NCBI GenBank assembly: GCA_029378245.1
Contig: JARKIF010000002.1
Coordinates: 1,922,001-1,986,000, forward strand
Origin: Roridomyces roridus
Taxonomy: Eukaryota; Basidiomycota; Agaricomycetes; Agaricales; Mycenaceae
Direction: 5' to 3'
Length of the DNA: 64,000 nt
A program made the translations under genes and the position numbers. Under the pieces are notes generated by a model that was not told the origin of the DNA, searched no databases, and saw only the letters and a list, made by a program, of their open reading frames with translations. The stretch's first letter is position 1. Each line of letters starts with the position of its first letter. This document shows positions 1 to 11,344 of the stretch, one piece after another.

Positions 1-3000
1 GATGATAGAACAGCTGCGTCTTTGGCGGTGAGTACGGCTCGAACAGCCCCGACGGCGATTTCCCAAATGCAAACATATGTGAAGGTGCCGGGAGGTGGAC
101 CAAACAATCGGTTTGCAGTCAAGTCAATTCCGTCGATGACCAGCATTTCCTTTGGACGCCGTTTGATCCTTGCGTACGTCATCTTTTCTGGATAATCAGA
201 TTCGATGAAGCCAGTGATAGTGCTGATGTTGAGAGATAGTTCCATGAAATAATCGTGCAGACGGAAATGGACCTGCAGCTCCGGAATGTCGAGGAGAAGG
301 CAGGAGCCGATGCCGGGGTTCGGCAGCGGATCGTTAATTGATCCGAGATCAGATTTCTCATACCCGGGGAGACCTGCCGGAATGACCATGAGACCACCCT
401 GGAGATCCACCTCAAGCTCGACCTGCAGCATGTTGCTCTGAAACAGTACGGTAAATATTAATCTCCAACGTGTTCGTGTCGCGCCCACCTGGCCTTTGCG
501 GTACTGCTGGGCAATTGGGTTTCCAAGCGGTAACCCTTTTTTGCGGTTTTCCAAATGTTCGAAAAGGGTCGAGAAGGTCGTGAAAGACCCAAAGTAGTTG
601 TTCTGCAAGATCATAAAGTGCCGAATGGCCCAACCTAAGCCTTTAAAGGCGAGGTCGCGGATCTAGACGGAGCATTGGTTTCTGTCGTGAGACGAAACAG
701 TAGGACATACGACGAAGGAGAGCTTGAACTGTTCCACATGATCCTCGCGGACCTCTGCATAGTAGCGATAAGAAGCATCCATATGCAACACACGAGCTTT
801 GACGATGCTATGTCCGTCCGTAGGAGCATGCAGAGCCCAAGTATTCCAGCGCGGCAAGGACAGATTGATCGAAACGTCTGGTATGTCCAAAGCAATCGTG
901 ATCAAGGTGGATACAGGCCTGAAGGTGTCGGATGGAATGTCGACGACATTTTTTAGATGCGACCCTCGAACTGTAAGAAGAGCTTTGCCATGTTTGAGAT
1001 GGAGTAAAACTTGAGGCAAATGAGCTGACCGTTTTCGTCTTTGACCAGGGGCTTGTCGATGATATTGTTGTCGTTGACGTATAGATTCAGTTCAAAATGG
1101 TGCAGCTCGAGGTCGACATGATACACCGTAGGAACGAACCTATGGTAATCGCTTGGTGGCCCCGAAGCCCAGTCTTTTCCGAGGTCGGTAAACATGTTGA
1201 TGTGGTCCCTCAGCAGGTACAGAACTGGTTGACGAAGAAAAATCCCTATATTCCACGTTCTTCGGGCGTCCCAGCGCAGTGGCGAAGGCAGTTCGCCGCG
1301 GATCTGAGATGAATGAATGAATAAATGTTGAACATTTCGTCGAATGCAAGGCACGAACCCGACAAGACTCGGCCGACACCAGTCCAATGTCGTTCAGACT
1401 GGACGTCACTGCAACTGTGTCCAGGTGAACTTCCACCACCGCTTCGTAACCCGAAGGGCTCGCGACCATCGGCATCATGTAGTTGATACTGGATCGATCG
1501 CCGACTGTCAAATGGATAGACGCAGGCTCCCGTTGCTTTCCCGGGCGAGGAAAATCGGCCTTTCCGTCCCATTGCCAATTCTAGACCCTGGATGAGAACC
1601 CAGGTGTGAAGAGACGACAGATTGCATACTTTGGAAGCTTCCCGGAAGGGAACGTACAACATAGTATCATCTCGCAGTTCAATGAAAACTTGCATGGCGG
1701 TCCAAACCCGTTTATCTCCTGGTTTCAGACGAGGTGTTTCTTCGGCATTGCGATAAGTAGGGGGAAAGAACGTCTTCTGAAGCTCAGCGCTGGTTTAAAA
1801 TTGAACACTCGCTGCTTGGATGATGTAAATACTACTCACCGCTGACGATCGGCCCATGGCCCGTGCCGCAGAACACCACCTCTCACAACGAGATCAATGC
1901 CCCATTCGGGTCCTATGTCTCCGTTCCCGATGTCTCCCAGCAGATGTTCAGTTGCATCAGGAAGAGAAGGGACATCTCCAACCACATCCACGTAGTACGT
2001 CAGTTCCAAGACGGGGGCTTCAAGGATTTTGCGCTCTATTGCATATTCCATTGTCGTAAAGTCGGCACCCGAGGGAGGGTCCTCGTCGAGGCTCTTGTGC
2101 TTCCCATGGGATTTAGAGGCAGCAGCGGGTCGGTCAGCACGATCCTGTTTGGCGGGGAATTTTTTCGACAGTCTTAGTTGACGCCAGAGTCTTCCGAATG
2201 ATTGACACGACAGATAAACATAAAGCTGGTCAAGCTTCGAGTACCTGAGCAAATTTGTTTGAGAATCCGATGCAAGGGGCTGGGCAGCACAAACTTTCTG
2301 ATGGGTTGTTCCAAAGACTCTCCAGTTGAGCCCATTGTACCTCCGTAGTCTTCATTCTCAACAAAACGCATCAATGGCTTCTGGAAACTGAGATGCAGGA
2401 GCTGCTTATAGAGATCGTGCTTTGAACGAGACTGCCGAGACGGTGAGATTAATGAGGTACTGGGATATAAAGAAACGCACCTGGACGATTCCAAACATCC
2501 CCTCTGTCCTCTGGAATTCAGTCACTAGCAAATTCGGGGTCGACGGATTGCCACAAATGATTGCGCCTTTGATGACTTGTATGCCCAAAGGAAGCAAATC
2601 CTTGGGGTCGAGAGTCGGCAATTGCTGCCTAACCGAAAGCCAAGCCTTCTGAACGAACGGGGGCACCCGTAATGACTGGGCCAACATGGATGCCGAATAA
2701 ACTGGGTTTCATTAGCATCTGTTGAAAGACAAACGACACGAAACGGACCTGGGAACGTCGACCTATGTGAAGACTGGTGACCTGTGTTTCGTGAAACCGG
2801 ACGGCTGGGTGGGTTGACACCCATTTGTGCGACAATAGCATCGTAGGCGGCGGTTCGGTTGTACAAGAACCATTCAAGACCTTGCAAAGAAATGTTCACG
2901 CGGCACGAAGGCGGAGGGCGCGTTTGTTTCGCTGCAACGTGATTATTTAGCGACCAGAGAGCACAGGATGGGCAGGTTCAGACATACAATCATCCATGGC

Positions 3001-3368
3001 TCTGGCTGGCGCGATATCTTCGCCAGACGCGGGTTTCCGAATCCAATAGCGCCATTCGATTTGCCCCTTGACTATTCGGATGGTTTGATTGCTTGAGTGG
3101 TACCGCAGGTCCCGAATGAGGACACTGCCGGTGAGAATAGAGAAATGAATGGAGCCTGAACAGGAGAGTTGAGAGCCGGTTCAAAGCACGAAGAAAATAT
3201 GGCACCAATTTCAAGCCATACGCTGGAAGGGCCGTCGTTCCAATACAAGACGCGAAAGATGAGACCAAGGAGGAAAGAAATTAGGCGATTAAAGTAGAAG
3301 AAGTAGAGTACGAGGGCGAAAACCACCAAGATGCAACCAATCAGCAGCAATTTGTCGAAGGCTATCAT
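1..3368 (-). CDS. CSF1: Csf1/BLTP1-family bridge-like lipid transfer protein, N-terminal part
   Basis: This is the 5' part of a very large gene that runs off the left edge. The ATG at 3368-3366 opens a protein whose first ~45 residues are a membrane anchor (YFFYFNRLISFLLGL) followed by VLYW, as in yeast Csf1. Later spliced segments match the family in order: SIHFSILTGSVLIRDL (about 3160-3110), LEWFLYNRTAAYD (about 2878), a GVLRHGPWADRQ stretch (about 1870), RDDTMLYVPFREASK (about 1680), LLRDHINMFTDLGKDW (about 1200) and ANRLFGPPPGTFTYV near 100. Family members are rod-like lipid transfer proteins at ER contact sites. Several short introns interrupt the coding region and I did not fix every exon. 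The assignment is firm; the full length (usually about 3000 residues) cannot be seen here. Confidence 0.9.
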
Positions 3369-3606
3369 GGGTCTCAGAGTCGGCGCTCGCTGGTCGAGTA
3401 AGGGAACGCGCGCTCGCCCCGCTATGGATGAGAGGACCAGAGCACCAAGAGCACCGGAACTCTGCCGATCGGCATCAGTGATGTGGTCATCACTCCTGTC
3501 TCTCCCCTTGCTCTGCCCACCAGCTCGACTCCGACTGCGGTACCCAAGACCTTTATTTCGGATGCAGATAGAAGCAAAAGTGCTGCTTAGACAAAATACA
3601 AAATAG

Positions 3607-4383
3607 CTATTGATTGTACAGAGCCCCTGGTATATTCCTTGGCCTCTCGTTTGCCGCCCCATTCTCGTTAGATTCCCTTCTAGTTCCCGCCAGCCCTCCC
3701 AGTAGAAGCCTTAAACTCATCCCGGGCGGCCAAGGAGTTGTGTTTGGCATGGGTAGACCATCACTGCTGCTGCGCGTTGCAACAGGGACCGGGTTTCGCA
3801 TGCGCGCCACGAGATCCCCCAGCTTGAGGTCGATAACATACGGCGACTTCGCGCGGTTCGGGAGGTCACTGGGAGAAAGTGAGGCGGGGGATATGCTATC
3901 CGAGTCGTCTTTGGCTAGTGATGTCTCGTGTGCAATGGCTGCGAGGACCATCTGGAGAAAGACAATAAGGACGTCGAGTGATAAGACTTGCGCCTTGGAA
4001 GGCGCGGGGGCTGCAAGTTGATGGTTAATCATTCATCCACTAGGCTGAAGCACAGCGGACGCACCCATGCCAATAAAGTCCAGAACCACAGCTTTGCCGT
4101 CAGAGGGACCCAGTGCGTGGCTCCAGAGAATCACAGCGTTGGGGATCAACAGGAAGGCAAAGAAAGCGCGCAAGGACCAGGCGGCGTCTGGCTCTCTAGC
4201 CTGCCTGGAACACTGGGATTGCGTCACCAAGCGGAAGAGCAGCGTTACAATGGCAGGGGACCGGAAAAAGGCGAGGACGTGGAGTTGGTATAGTAGGGCG
4301 TCGAACTGGTTCTGTTTAGTCGACCGGTGCAGATACATAGTTGAGAGAACTTGCCGACTGGATGATATGCTTCCGTTGGGCAT
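3607..4383 (-). CDS. DUF1746 fungal membrane protein
   Basis: A two-exon gene (4065-4383 and 3607-4010) encodes about 240 residues. The intron 4011-4064 begins GTGCGT and ends TTGCAG. The protein shows the order typical of the fungal DUF1746 domain: an N-terminal NQFDALLYQLHVLAFF segment, two hydrophobic stretches (FFAFLLIPNAVILWSHA and SLDVLIVFLQMVLAAIAH) and the junction VVLDFIGMAPAPSKAQ, restored exactly by splicing. The tail after about residue 150 is polar and low in complexity. The biochemical function of the family is not known to me; a membrane location is inferred from the hydrophobic segments. The gene lies in the same direction as CSF1, 238 nt upstream of its ATG. Confidence 0.8.
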
Positions 4384-4577
4384 GGCGGCGCCTGTTCATG
4401 TGTATCGAGAAGTGTCCTGGGCGTATGCGCGGGAAAGACCGCTTGGTTTCAGTGAGTAACGAGTCGACAACACTGGAAGATCATGAGTGCTTCGCACAAG
4501 TCAGATTTACAACTTGTTTGCTTGATGGTGAAAGAGTCCATTTATACAGTAAAAGCCCAATGATACACAGAAAATGT

Positions 4578-5545
4578 CTATAGCCGCCTCTCCTCTGAAA
4601 CCTCTCTGTCGTGTGATCCATGTTCTGGGTCCTGGGGCATGCCATCATACGCTGTTCGATGGTCCACCTCATTATAAGGGTCGAACTCTGGTTGAACGAC
4701 CTTGGATTGGCGTGCCGAGCGTAACGGAATGTCGTCCTCTTCGCCTTTGATCGTAGAATAACGACCGCCATTGGGTTTCCCCCCCAATCTGAACGCGCCC
4801 TGCTGTATTTTGGACGTGCGTTTCTCGCGTTGGATTTGATTCACATAGCGCGCCACGATTATGGCGCCGTCTGGTCCAGTCAGCAACTGTTTCGCTCAAG
4901 CTGAGGAGTACTTACACATCTCCGTCAGCAGAACGATGCCCGCAACAGCCCCATAAACTCCAAGGCCGATCTTGGAAGGGGTGAGTGTGAATAACAGACG
5001 AAGAGGACAGTTACCTTGAACAACCCAGTGCACTGAGACTGGGCTTGGGTGTTTTTAATGGCCTCTTGGCAAGCTTTTACTTGATCTGATGTCGACGCGT
5101 GGACGAGAAACCAGAGCAGATAGGCAGCGACGCCCACATTGAGGAGAAAATGGAAGTAAAGGAAATAAGCGTATATCTGCACGAACACCTGCTTTCGGAC
5201 AACAGCACCGACGAAGCTGACAGGAATTGGTGAACAGTAGCTTGCCGTGAAAGCGAGCTTACCCAAGGATAGAGGCGACAAAAAGTAGTGTCTCCACCAA
5301 ACCAGTGATGATGAACACGGTACGCTCTCCCTTGGACATGTTCGGCGAGCCTCGACGCGCAAAATTGAGCATGAATCGAGGTAAGAGTGGTCATACTCAC
5401 TGTCCACCTCGAACCACAGCAGAATGGAAAGCAGACCAGCGAACAGCATACCCAAAATGGACATTATGATGACCCCGACGCGGACGGGCAGGCAACAGCA
5501 AAACTTGGTTCCGCCAAAGAAGAGCTCTCTGTAGCTGAAAGCCAT
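4578..5545 (-). CDS. Tetraspan membrane protein, basidiomycete family
   Basis: Five exons (5401-5545, 5263-5350, 5015-5216, 4916-4970, 4578-4870) give about 260 residues. The product starts MAFSYRELFFGGTKFCCCLP, then has four hydrophobic segments: around IMSILGMLFAGLLSILLW, FIITGLVETLLFVASILG, YFLYFHFLLNVGVAAYLL and GLGVYGAVAGIVLL. A polar cytoplasmic tail follows, rich in charged residues and ending DREVSEERRL. The cysteine-rich start and four-helix layout resemble small tetraspan proteins common in agaricomycetes. No enzymatic motif is visible, so a function beyond being a membrane protein is not claimed. Each splice join restores a hydrophobic segment, which supports the model. Confidence 0.72.
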
Positions 5546-5983
5546 AGGGATTGAAGGATTCGGGTCGTGTCAGGTCGTGAAAGAATGCAAAGGACAATGT
5601 GTTGTTGGCCGTGCTGTGCACAGCAATGCCGTGATGTGGCTGTCGCCATATGATTGTGGTCGAAGACAAAGCGGCGTTGACATCGTGATCGACAAACAAA
5701 GCGGAGCTTTTTTGCGTTTCTTACCTTTTCCAAAGTTTTCCTGGTCCTCTCAGTCAGCCATGATGAAAGCAGGTTGTGTTATGCGATGCTGTCCAAGTAA
5801 TCGCGACGAACGCGCCCGAATGTTGCGATATTCTGTAGAAACCAGGAACTCACCAGCTTGCGTAGACTCTCTGATGCCGGCTAACAATAACCAATCAGAT
5901 GCTTCCGCTCACCCACAATTAAAGGCTCCGTCGCGATTCCTTAGTAGTGCCCTAGACTGTCCCCGCCTCCTTCCAAGGCGCGG
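5546..5983. other. Intergenic region between divergent genes
   Basis: This 438-nt spacer separates the start codons of the tetraspan gene (minus strand) and the DUF6533 gene (plus strand), so it must hold both promoters and leaders. A plus-strand frame starting at 5577 runs through it but has no recognisable protein similarity. I see no repeat or RNA gene. Confidence 0.5.
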
Positions 5984-7182
5984 ATGGACAACGAGCTTCA
6001 AGTCGACCTCCACAGAACTTCGAGTACGTTACCGAGTATGTAAATTTCACCCTTCTGACACAATTCAGTCGGAGCACTCGCGTTTCTTTTATGGTACGTG
6101 AGGCGGTACCTCTTCTCTCTCTATTCTGACCTCATGCAGGGAGTTCATGATTACGTTTGACGACGAGGTTCACTACATCTGGCCGTGCGCCCCGTTTGAT
6201 TTTCATCTCGTGGTTTGGGTCAACGTTTCGCAGGAAACCGAATACGGCGTGGATAAAGGCCGACTATTTATTCTTGCGATACTTCCCCCTTTCTGTTCAA
6301 CTGTTAAGCCCACCATTCACGCCCTCAACGCCCTCTGAACGTTTCCAGGTGTAATCGAGTGCTGGATGAGCTGGTCTTTCAAGGACACCAGAATCTCACC
6401 GGATTGCGGGCATGGTACATATGTCAAGTGGTGGTCGCCCACCTAACCATGATGGGTGTGGAAATAATCATGATGGCACGAGGTCCGAGTCTCGTCCCTT
6501 GCCTCGAAAAGACTGACCAAATTCATTCAGTTTATGCTCTGTACCATAACAACCGCTGGGTCGGCTGGGGTTTCCTCGCCCTTCTTGGAGTAGAAACCTG
6601 TATCATGGTTTTGGGTCAGTGTTCTCCCGCTGTACTGCACGCTGTAGTTGACCCACTGCAGGCCTTGTGCTGACAATTCCTGGCGTGCATTTCAAACCTC
6701 AAACATGGATCACGAATGTCCCTCATTCTTTTGCTTACATTGGCATATCGGCACTCTTCTCGCAAGCAGTTATCCTAACTTTAACAATCATAAGATACAT
6801 TCGAGGGGAATGGTCTGGAACCAGCTGGGGGTCGCTTCTAATGCGGGAGGGTTCAGTCGTGTTCCTAATATTTTTCGGTATCATCGTATTTGACCTCCCT
6901 GATTACTAACTCAAAATCTTTAGTTACCACTGCGGCTGCCGTTGTCTACAGTATTAGAGCAATATCGTTTGGGATGACCGAGTACGCGTGGTATCTCAGC
7001 ATTATTCCGACATGTGTGAGTCCAGTGATTCATTCCGGAATGATCTCAAACGTATACAGGGATGCCGTCTCATAATCAACATGCAACGCCTTCCCTCCTC
7101 TGGCGGTTCCAACTTTAGATCTCATACCGACGTGGATTTCGAATTGACGACCTTGCACAACAATACCTTCGACGCTCCATAA
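5984..7182 (+). CDS. DUF6533-domain seven-helix-like membrane protein
   Basis: Nine short exons (5984-6023, 6069-6093, 6140-6184, 6234-6302, 6349-6482, 6531-6614, 6662-6877, 6924-7015, 7060-7182) give about 275 residues. Splicing assembles the DUF6533 signature: LLWEFMITFDDEVHYIWP followed by KADYLFLRYFPLSVQL. Several further hydrophobic segments follow (VVVAHLTMMGVEIIMMAR, WGFLALLGVETCIMVLG, SVVFLIFF, AWYLSIIPTC) and a short polar tail. The family is greatly expanded in agaricomycetes and consists of multi-pass membrane proteins of unknown role. Every intron has GT..AG ends and is about 45-50 nt. The stop codon lies only 17 nt from the stop of the convergent HDA1 gene. Confidence 0.85.
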
Positions 7183-7199
7183 TAGATGCAAACAAAGTT

Positions 7200-9908
7200 T
7201 CAACTAATCTGCATGTCGGCCTGCGACCCCGATAACTGGGCCTTGACGAACGCCTTGATCGCGGGGAGGGCTTTGATCATGAGCTTTACCGACCGCTCCT
7301 CATCGATCCTCTGCATGGTCCCGTGTCTTTTCAACTCCTTCGATCGCACTTCAGGACTCCAAATCGGATGGTTGAAAGGCAGTGCAACAAACGATGCCTA
7401 CGCTGCTCAGTAACGGTGGAAAGAAACAGTAGATCAAACGTACACTCCTGTACCATTCTCGCAGCTCAAATACGGGTTTGGGAGGGCGAAGCGAGGAATG
7501 TCCGATGACCTGAACGACTGCTTTAACACTTTTCACCACGCTCGTCGCACGCATGTCAATGAGGTCCATCAAATATGAACAAGCTGGGCCGTGGCCAACG
7601 AGCACAATAGTCGTCGCGTTGGACAGTCTGTATACTATTCAGTGATCAAATTAACAAAATGAGCACTTCGTACTGCACATAGTTGTCCCAAAGATAAATC
7701 ATGGCGTCCTTTCGAAGCTCACCGAGGCTCTTTGGTCGTTGCTGGGCAAATAAGACTCCATCTTGGACGGAAAGGGGGGGCTCTTACACCATAGCTTTCG
7801 TCTGACGGCTTCGGGTATAGATTGACATCTAACAGTGAATATCCCTCCGCTCTGACCCAGGCCACAAGTTGCTTTGAAGAGTCAATCTGGACAATGGTCA
7901 CAATACACTCAAACAGAAGTTGAGTGCTCGAACAGACCAGGTATGATCGCTCCACCTGTACGTCGCAGCTGACGGAAGAGGCCATGTCCGCACGAAGGTT
8001 ACCGCTGGAGGTTGTTTTGTCAGTATAGCGCAGACAACAAGGTTTTTAAAAATCGTACAATTCGTGTACCAAAAGAACCAGAGTGTCCTTTTGGAAGATA
8101 TCGGGCCTGCGCTTCGTATAAGCGGATGGATTGTGCAACGACCAGCCGAACGCACGTGCACATGATTTGAGCAGAAAATCGATGCTCTGAATCGCCCATG
8201 AGGGGCACTTGCATCATGTCGTATTCGCTGTACAAATAATGTTGTCGATGCAGCTTGAGAATTTCTATCAAAGATGAGATGATGAGGTTCAACGGGGTGG
8301 AGTCAAATACCTGGTATAGAGAAGGCGAGCGAAGCCACGTCTGTAGAAAATAAGTGGCGTGGAGTATGAAAGAAGCCGTAGCACACACCTTCCTGAGGCT
8401 CGCAGGCCTTGGGGCTCACACTCTTCCAGTATTTGCTCTGCTCCCTGGCGACAAGCCAAACTGTCTCGGCGGCTGTCTCGTTCGCCACAAGCGATCCCAT
8501 CTCTGGCGGCGATCCACCAAGAATTATTTCGGTCACTGCCAAAGCAGAATTCGTGATCGAGTCCAGATTGTAGCCTCCCTAGATATGCATCGTCGAAAAG
8601 TCGCATTGATACAGAGTTGGTCATACCTCCAAAGCCACCACCATACGGCCGCCAGCCAGACCACCCAACATGTATGTCATGTGCGCGTATCCTGCTGGAC
8701 TGACGAAGCACTCTCCGAGCTCGTCGCCAGCGGCCGCGTCGAAACCCGCCGAAACTGTGGGGAATTCAGTCGCTAATACTCTCATGACCACGCGTGCGCA
8801 TACTGATTACTAGTTCTGGTGCGAACTCTGTGGCGATCGGCATCACAATCTTCTGGAACGCGTGGATGTAGTCTGCGTCCCCCATCCCAGCCTCCGGCCA
8901 CGGGATATTGACCGAGCTGCAAGAAGTGAATTCGACGTCCAGTCAAAATGATGCGGCTTACTATCCAAGGCCGGCTCCTTCGCCACACGATTGCAAGCCC
9001 CCAAAGGTCCCGCAGGGGTAAAAATTGCCACCTTCGTAACGATGTATGGAGATGTAAAGAACGGACGGATCGTCATTGAAGGCGCGCTGTGTGCCATTTC
9101 CTATAGGAGGTTCCATAAAGAGGCATCGCATAGACAGATTGCGCACCATGGTGGACATCCCTAACAAAAATCAGTGCAAGAACACGTAAATGGCCAGCTA
9201 CATACCAGTCCAAAATCAGTATCTTTTTAATTTTTGTTTTCTGCTGAACAACTCGCGCAGCCACAGCTACATTATTGAAGAAACAGAACCCCATATGTTC
9301 TTCGGGCTCGGCATGATGGCCAGGAGGTCGTACGATGGCAAAAGCCTTCTTCAATTCTCCTCTAGCGACAGCAAGAGATGCATCAATGACACCACCGCAG
9401 CTCAAACGGGCTGAGCGTGTTGTAGCCTGACAAACATACAGGGACAGGTGGTCGTAGAACGCCTCACTGTCAATGATTTCCTGCGTCGACATATCTGAAA
9501 CGACATATATGGGAGCCGAAACAAAGGGGAGCTCCAAAACATACGTTGTATGGCCTCGACTTTATCCCAAAGTTCCTCGCTGTGGACAAGGAGTGCCTCT
9601 GGCTTTAGAACTGGTCGTATAGGAATAGATCTCGTTCTTAGGTGGTAATGTTTAGCGACTATCGCGTTCCATATTCGGACTATGCGTTCAGGTGCTTCTG
9701 GGTGGCCGAGTGGCGACATTGAACAGTGGCTAACCATTTCCGCGGAATAGACGAGACCAACGGTGGCGTCCGAAGGTTGCAGCGGAACAGAGGATGCGCG
9801 AGGAACAACTCGGGGGCTCGGAGGTGAGGCATATCCATTGGTTTGTGCGTGAGATGTGGACGCGACAGGGCCAGAGTCCACGTCCATCATGGAATCCGAG
9901 TCGATCAT
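7200..9908 (-). CDS. HDA1: Class II histone deacetylase with C-terminal Arb2-like domain
   Basis: Fifteen exons (9545-9908, 9206-9494, 9147-9160, 8962-9100, 8804-8916, 8627-8754, 8389-8578, 8311-8340, 8156-8264, 8059-8106, 7938-8004, 7788-7886, 7674-7741, 7444-7627, 7200-7397) give about 679 residues. The deacetylase domain (about 50-420) keeps [56 protein letters not shown] and LEGGYNL, so the zinc ligands and catalytic histidines look intact. The C-terminal half ([59 protein letters not shown]) matches the Arb2-like domain of yeast Hda1 and S. pombe Clr3. Exon 3 is only 14 nt and encodes the catalytic HH pair. An in-frame upstream ATG at 9992 lies in a duplicated segment and could add 28 residues. 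Confidence 0.93.
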
Positions 9909-9931
9909 GGTGGTGGACAAAACAAGGTTAC

Positions 9932-10115
9932 GAACAAAGCTGTCACAACATACTACTCCCTGCTTCGTGCTGCCATTATCTCGTGCGACCATCCCAGCGG
10001 CCTCCTCCACTAGTTTCAGAACAAAGCCGTTATAATATACTGCTCCCCGCTTATGCTGCCATCATCTCGTTAAGAGATCTTGCGACGATCCCAGCAGCCT
10101 CCTCCACCTGCTTCT
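9932..10115. repeat. Diverged tandem duplication, about 90 bp per unit
   Basis: Two adjacent direct copies can be read by eye: unit 1 at 9932-10018 and unit 2 at 10019 to about 10113. Both begin GAACAAAGC, share TGCTGCCATNATCTCG and end in CCTCCTCCAC with a few substitutions; unit 1 lacks about 10 nt (TTAAGAGATC) present in unit 2. Unit 2 contains the last codons and stop of the J-like gene on the minus strand. Unit 1 lies in the leader of HDA1. Confidence 0.85.
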
Positions 10116-10851
10116 TGTCTACCACCACCCTTTCTAGAACTCGGCGGAACCTGTCCGGATGCCAACGCAGTTGGGCTTTCCTGATCCTCTCTTTTGCCGT
10201 CACCTGAGTCTCCGATGCATATGGAGACATGAGAAATTCTCTAATGTCCTTTTCCCTCGTTAGCAGGACCACGATTAAGAAATGAAAACAACGCACTTTC
10301 AAATCAATGTCCTCGCAAGTCGTCGGCCTCGTTGCCAGCGGCCATGGGATCGTCGAAAAAGTGATTTCCCCCGTCGTGTTGGCCAGTATCTCCTGCCAAC
10401 CCTTCTCGTACCTCCTCCACGCCTCTCGAAAGACCATCTCAGTCTTCTCCTTCTGCTGCACCTCGCCCAAAAAACGCGCCCTCTCGGCAGCCACTCGGCG
10501 TCGCTCCGTTTCTCGTCTGTGGCGTATCCGCTCTTCTATACGCCTCAGTTCCTCCTGAATCATCCTCGCCCGCTCCGACTCTCTCGCAATAGACCGTTTA
10601 GCGGCCTCTTCCTCCTGCATCCATCCGTACGGGGGAGGGTGAAAAACCTGCTGCTCCTGTACCCATTTCTCCGTCTTCCTCCTTCTGGGGTCCGGTGCAC
10701 AGTGATGCTCCACCCAGACGTATGTGTCGGCCATATGCTTCCAGGGCCGTCGATGGGTCTTGCGATGATCTGCGCCCTCAGATTCGGGCGAGAAGCCGCA
10801 ATCAGGCCTGTGATGGGGCGGAATTGGCGTTCGAGAGCGTGTGTTGGCCAT
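10051..10851 (-). CDS. NFKBIL1/J-like basidiomycete protein
   Basis: Two exons (10297-10851, 10249-10296 as a 48-nt intron, then 10051-10248) encode about 250 residues. The intron starts GTGCGT, contains a CTAAC branch-like site and ends AAAAG; it keeps the frame and has no stop, so it could also be translated. The middle is a long charged coiled-coil region (QEEEAAKRSIARESER onwards, about residues 75-150). The C-terminus carries RIRKAQLRWHPDRFRRVLER, a J-domain-like motif also found near the end of NFKBIL1-type proteins, then EEAAGIVARSLNEMM. Agaricomycete genomes hold many members; the function is unknown. Its last ~20 codons are duplicated downstream (see the repeat at 9932-10115). Confidence 0.75.
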   Translation of the reverse strand: MANTRSRTPIPPHHRPDCGFSPESEGADHRKTHRRPWKHMADTYVWVEHHCAPDPRRRKTEKWVQEQQVFHPPPYGWMQEEEAAKRSIARESERARMIQEELRRIEERIRHRRETERRRVAAERARFLGEVQQKEKTEMVFREAWRRYEKGWQEILANTTGEITFSTIPWPLATRPTTCEDIDLKVRCFHFLIVVLLTREKDIREFLMSPYASETQVTAKERIRKAQLRWHPDRFRRVLERVVVDKKQVEEAAGIVARSLNEMMAA

Positions 10852-11191
10852 TGCTCGATAGTGGTTGTGGGGTGGGGGATCCGTCGTTGCCCCAGCTATA
10901 AATCATCCAGCACGCAGCTGCATGCCGCTCACGACACGGAATACGCATGCTCGAGGACGTCCTTTCCCTGCCGCCGTTCCAACACGTGGGGAACACGCTT
11001 TGTTACACGGGCATGTGTCCAATCACCAGCCCACATAACTTGATTGTATACCGGTAGTCTATTTCAATGTGTCTTGGATTTTGCGGAATCGTCGCGATCG
11101 ATCCCGTGAGATACGTGCACTTGTCTTCGACCAAATCGCGACTACATCCATGTCATAAAGCTTTGACGCCTACCCTCGAACAAGAAACATA

Positions 11192-11296
11192 ATGTCGTAC
11201 CAAGTCCCGACCAAGGCGATCCTGACGCCGGCGCAGCTCGAGTACTTCCAGAGATGCCCCACGCACACTGAGATTGCGATACATTCGTTTGACTGA
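11192..11296 (+). pseudogene. Possible fragment of a PP2A-activator (PTPA) gene 5' end
   Basis: A 34-codon frame starts MSYQVPTKAILTPAQLEYFQ and stops after HTEIAIHSFD. The pattern ILTxxQLxxFQxSxTH resembles the beginning of fungal PTPA (Rrd-type prolyl isomerases that activate PP2A), where a long conserved domain should follow. Nothing matching that domain appears downstream before the convergent CK2 gene. The similarity is from memory and covers a short stretch only, so this may instead be a tiny unrelated ORF. Confidence 0.3.
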
Positions 11297-11322
11297 CCGT
11301 TTTTTGCATCCTTTCAGCTTCC

Positions 11323-11344
11323 AGCCAGCTTCTGCTAGCTGGCT
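11323..11344. repeat. Perfect 8-bp inverted repeat
   Basis: AGCCAGCT and AGCTGGCT flank a 6-nt loop, forming a potential hairpin about 200 nt beyond the stop codon of the convergent CK2 gene. A second partial copy (GTTGGCTTGCT) follows. It is too short to assign a role. Confidence 0.5.
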
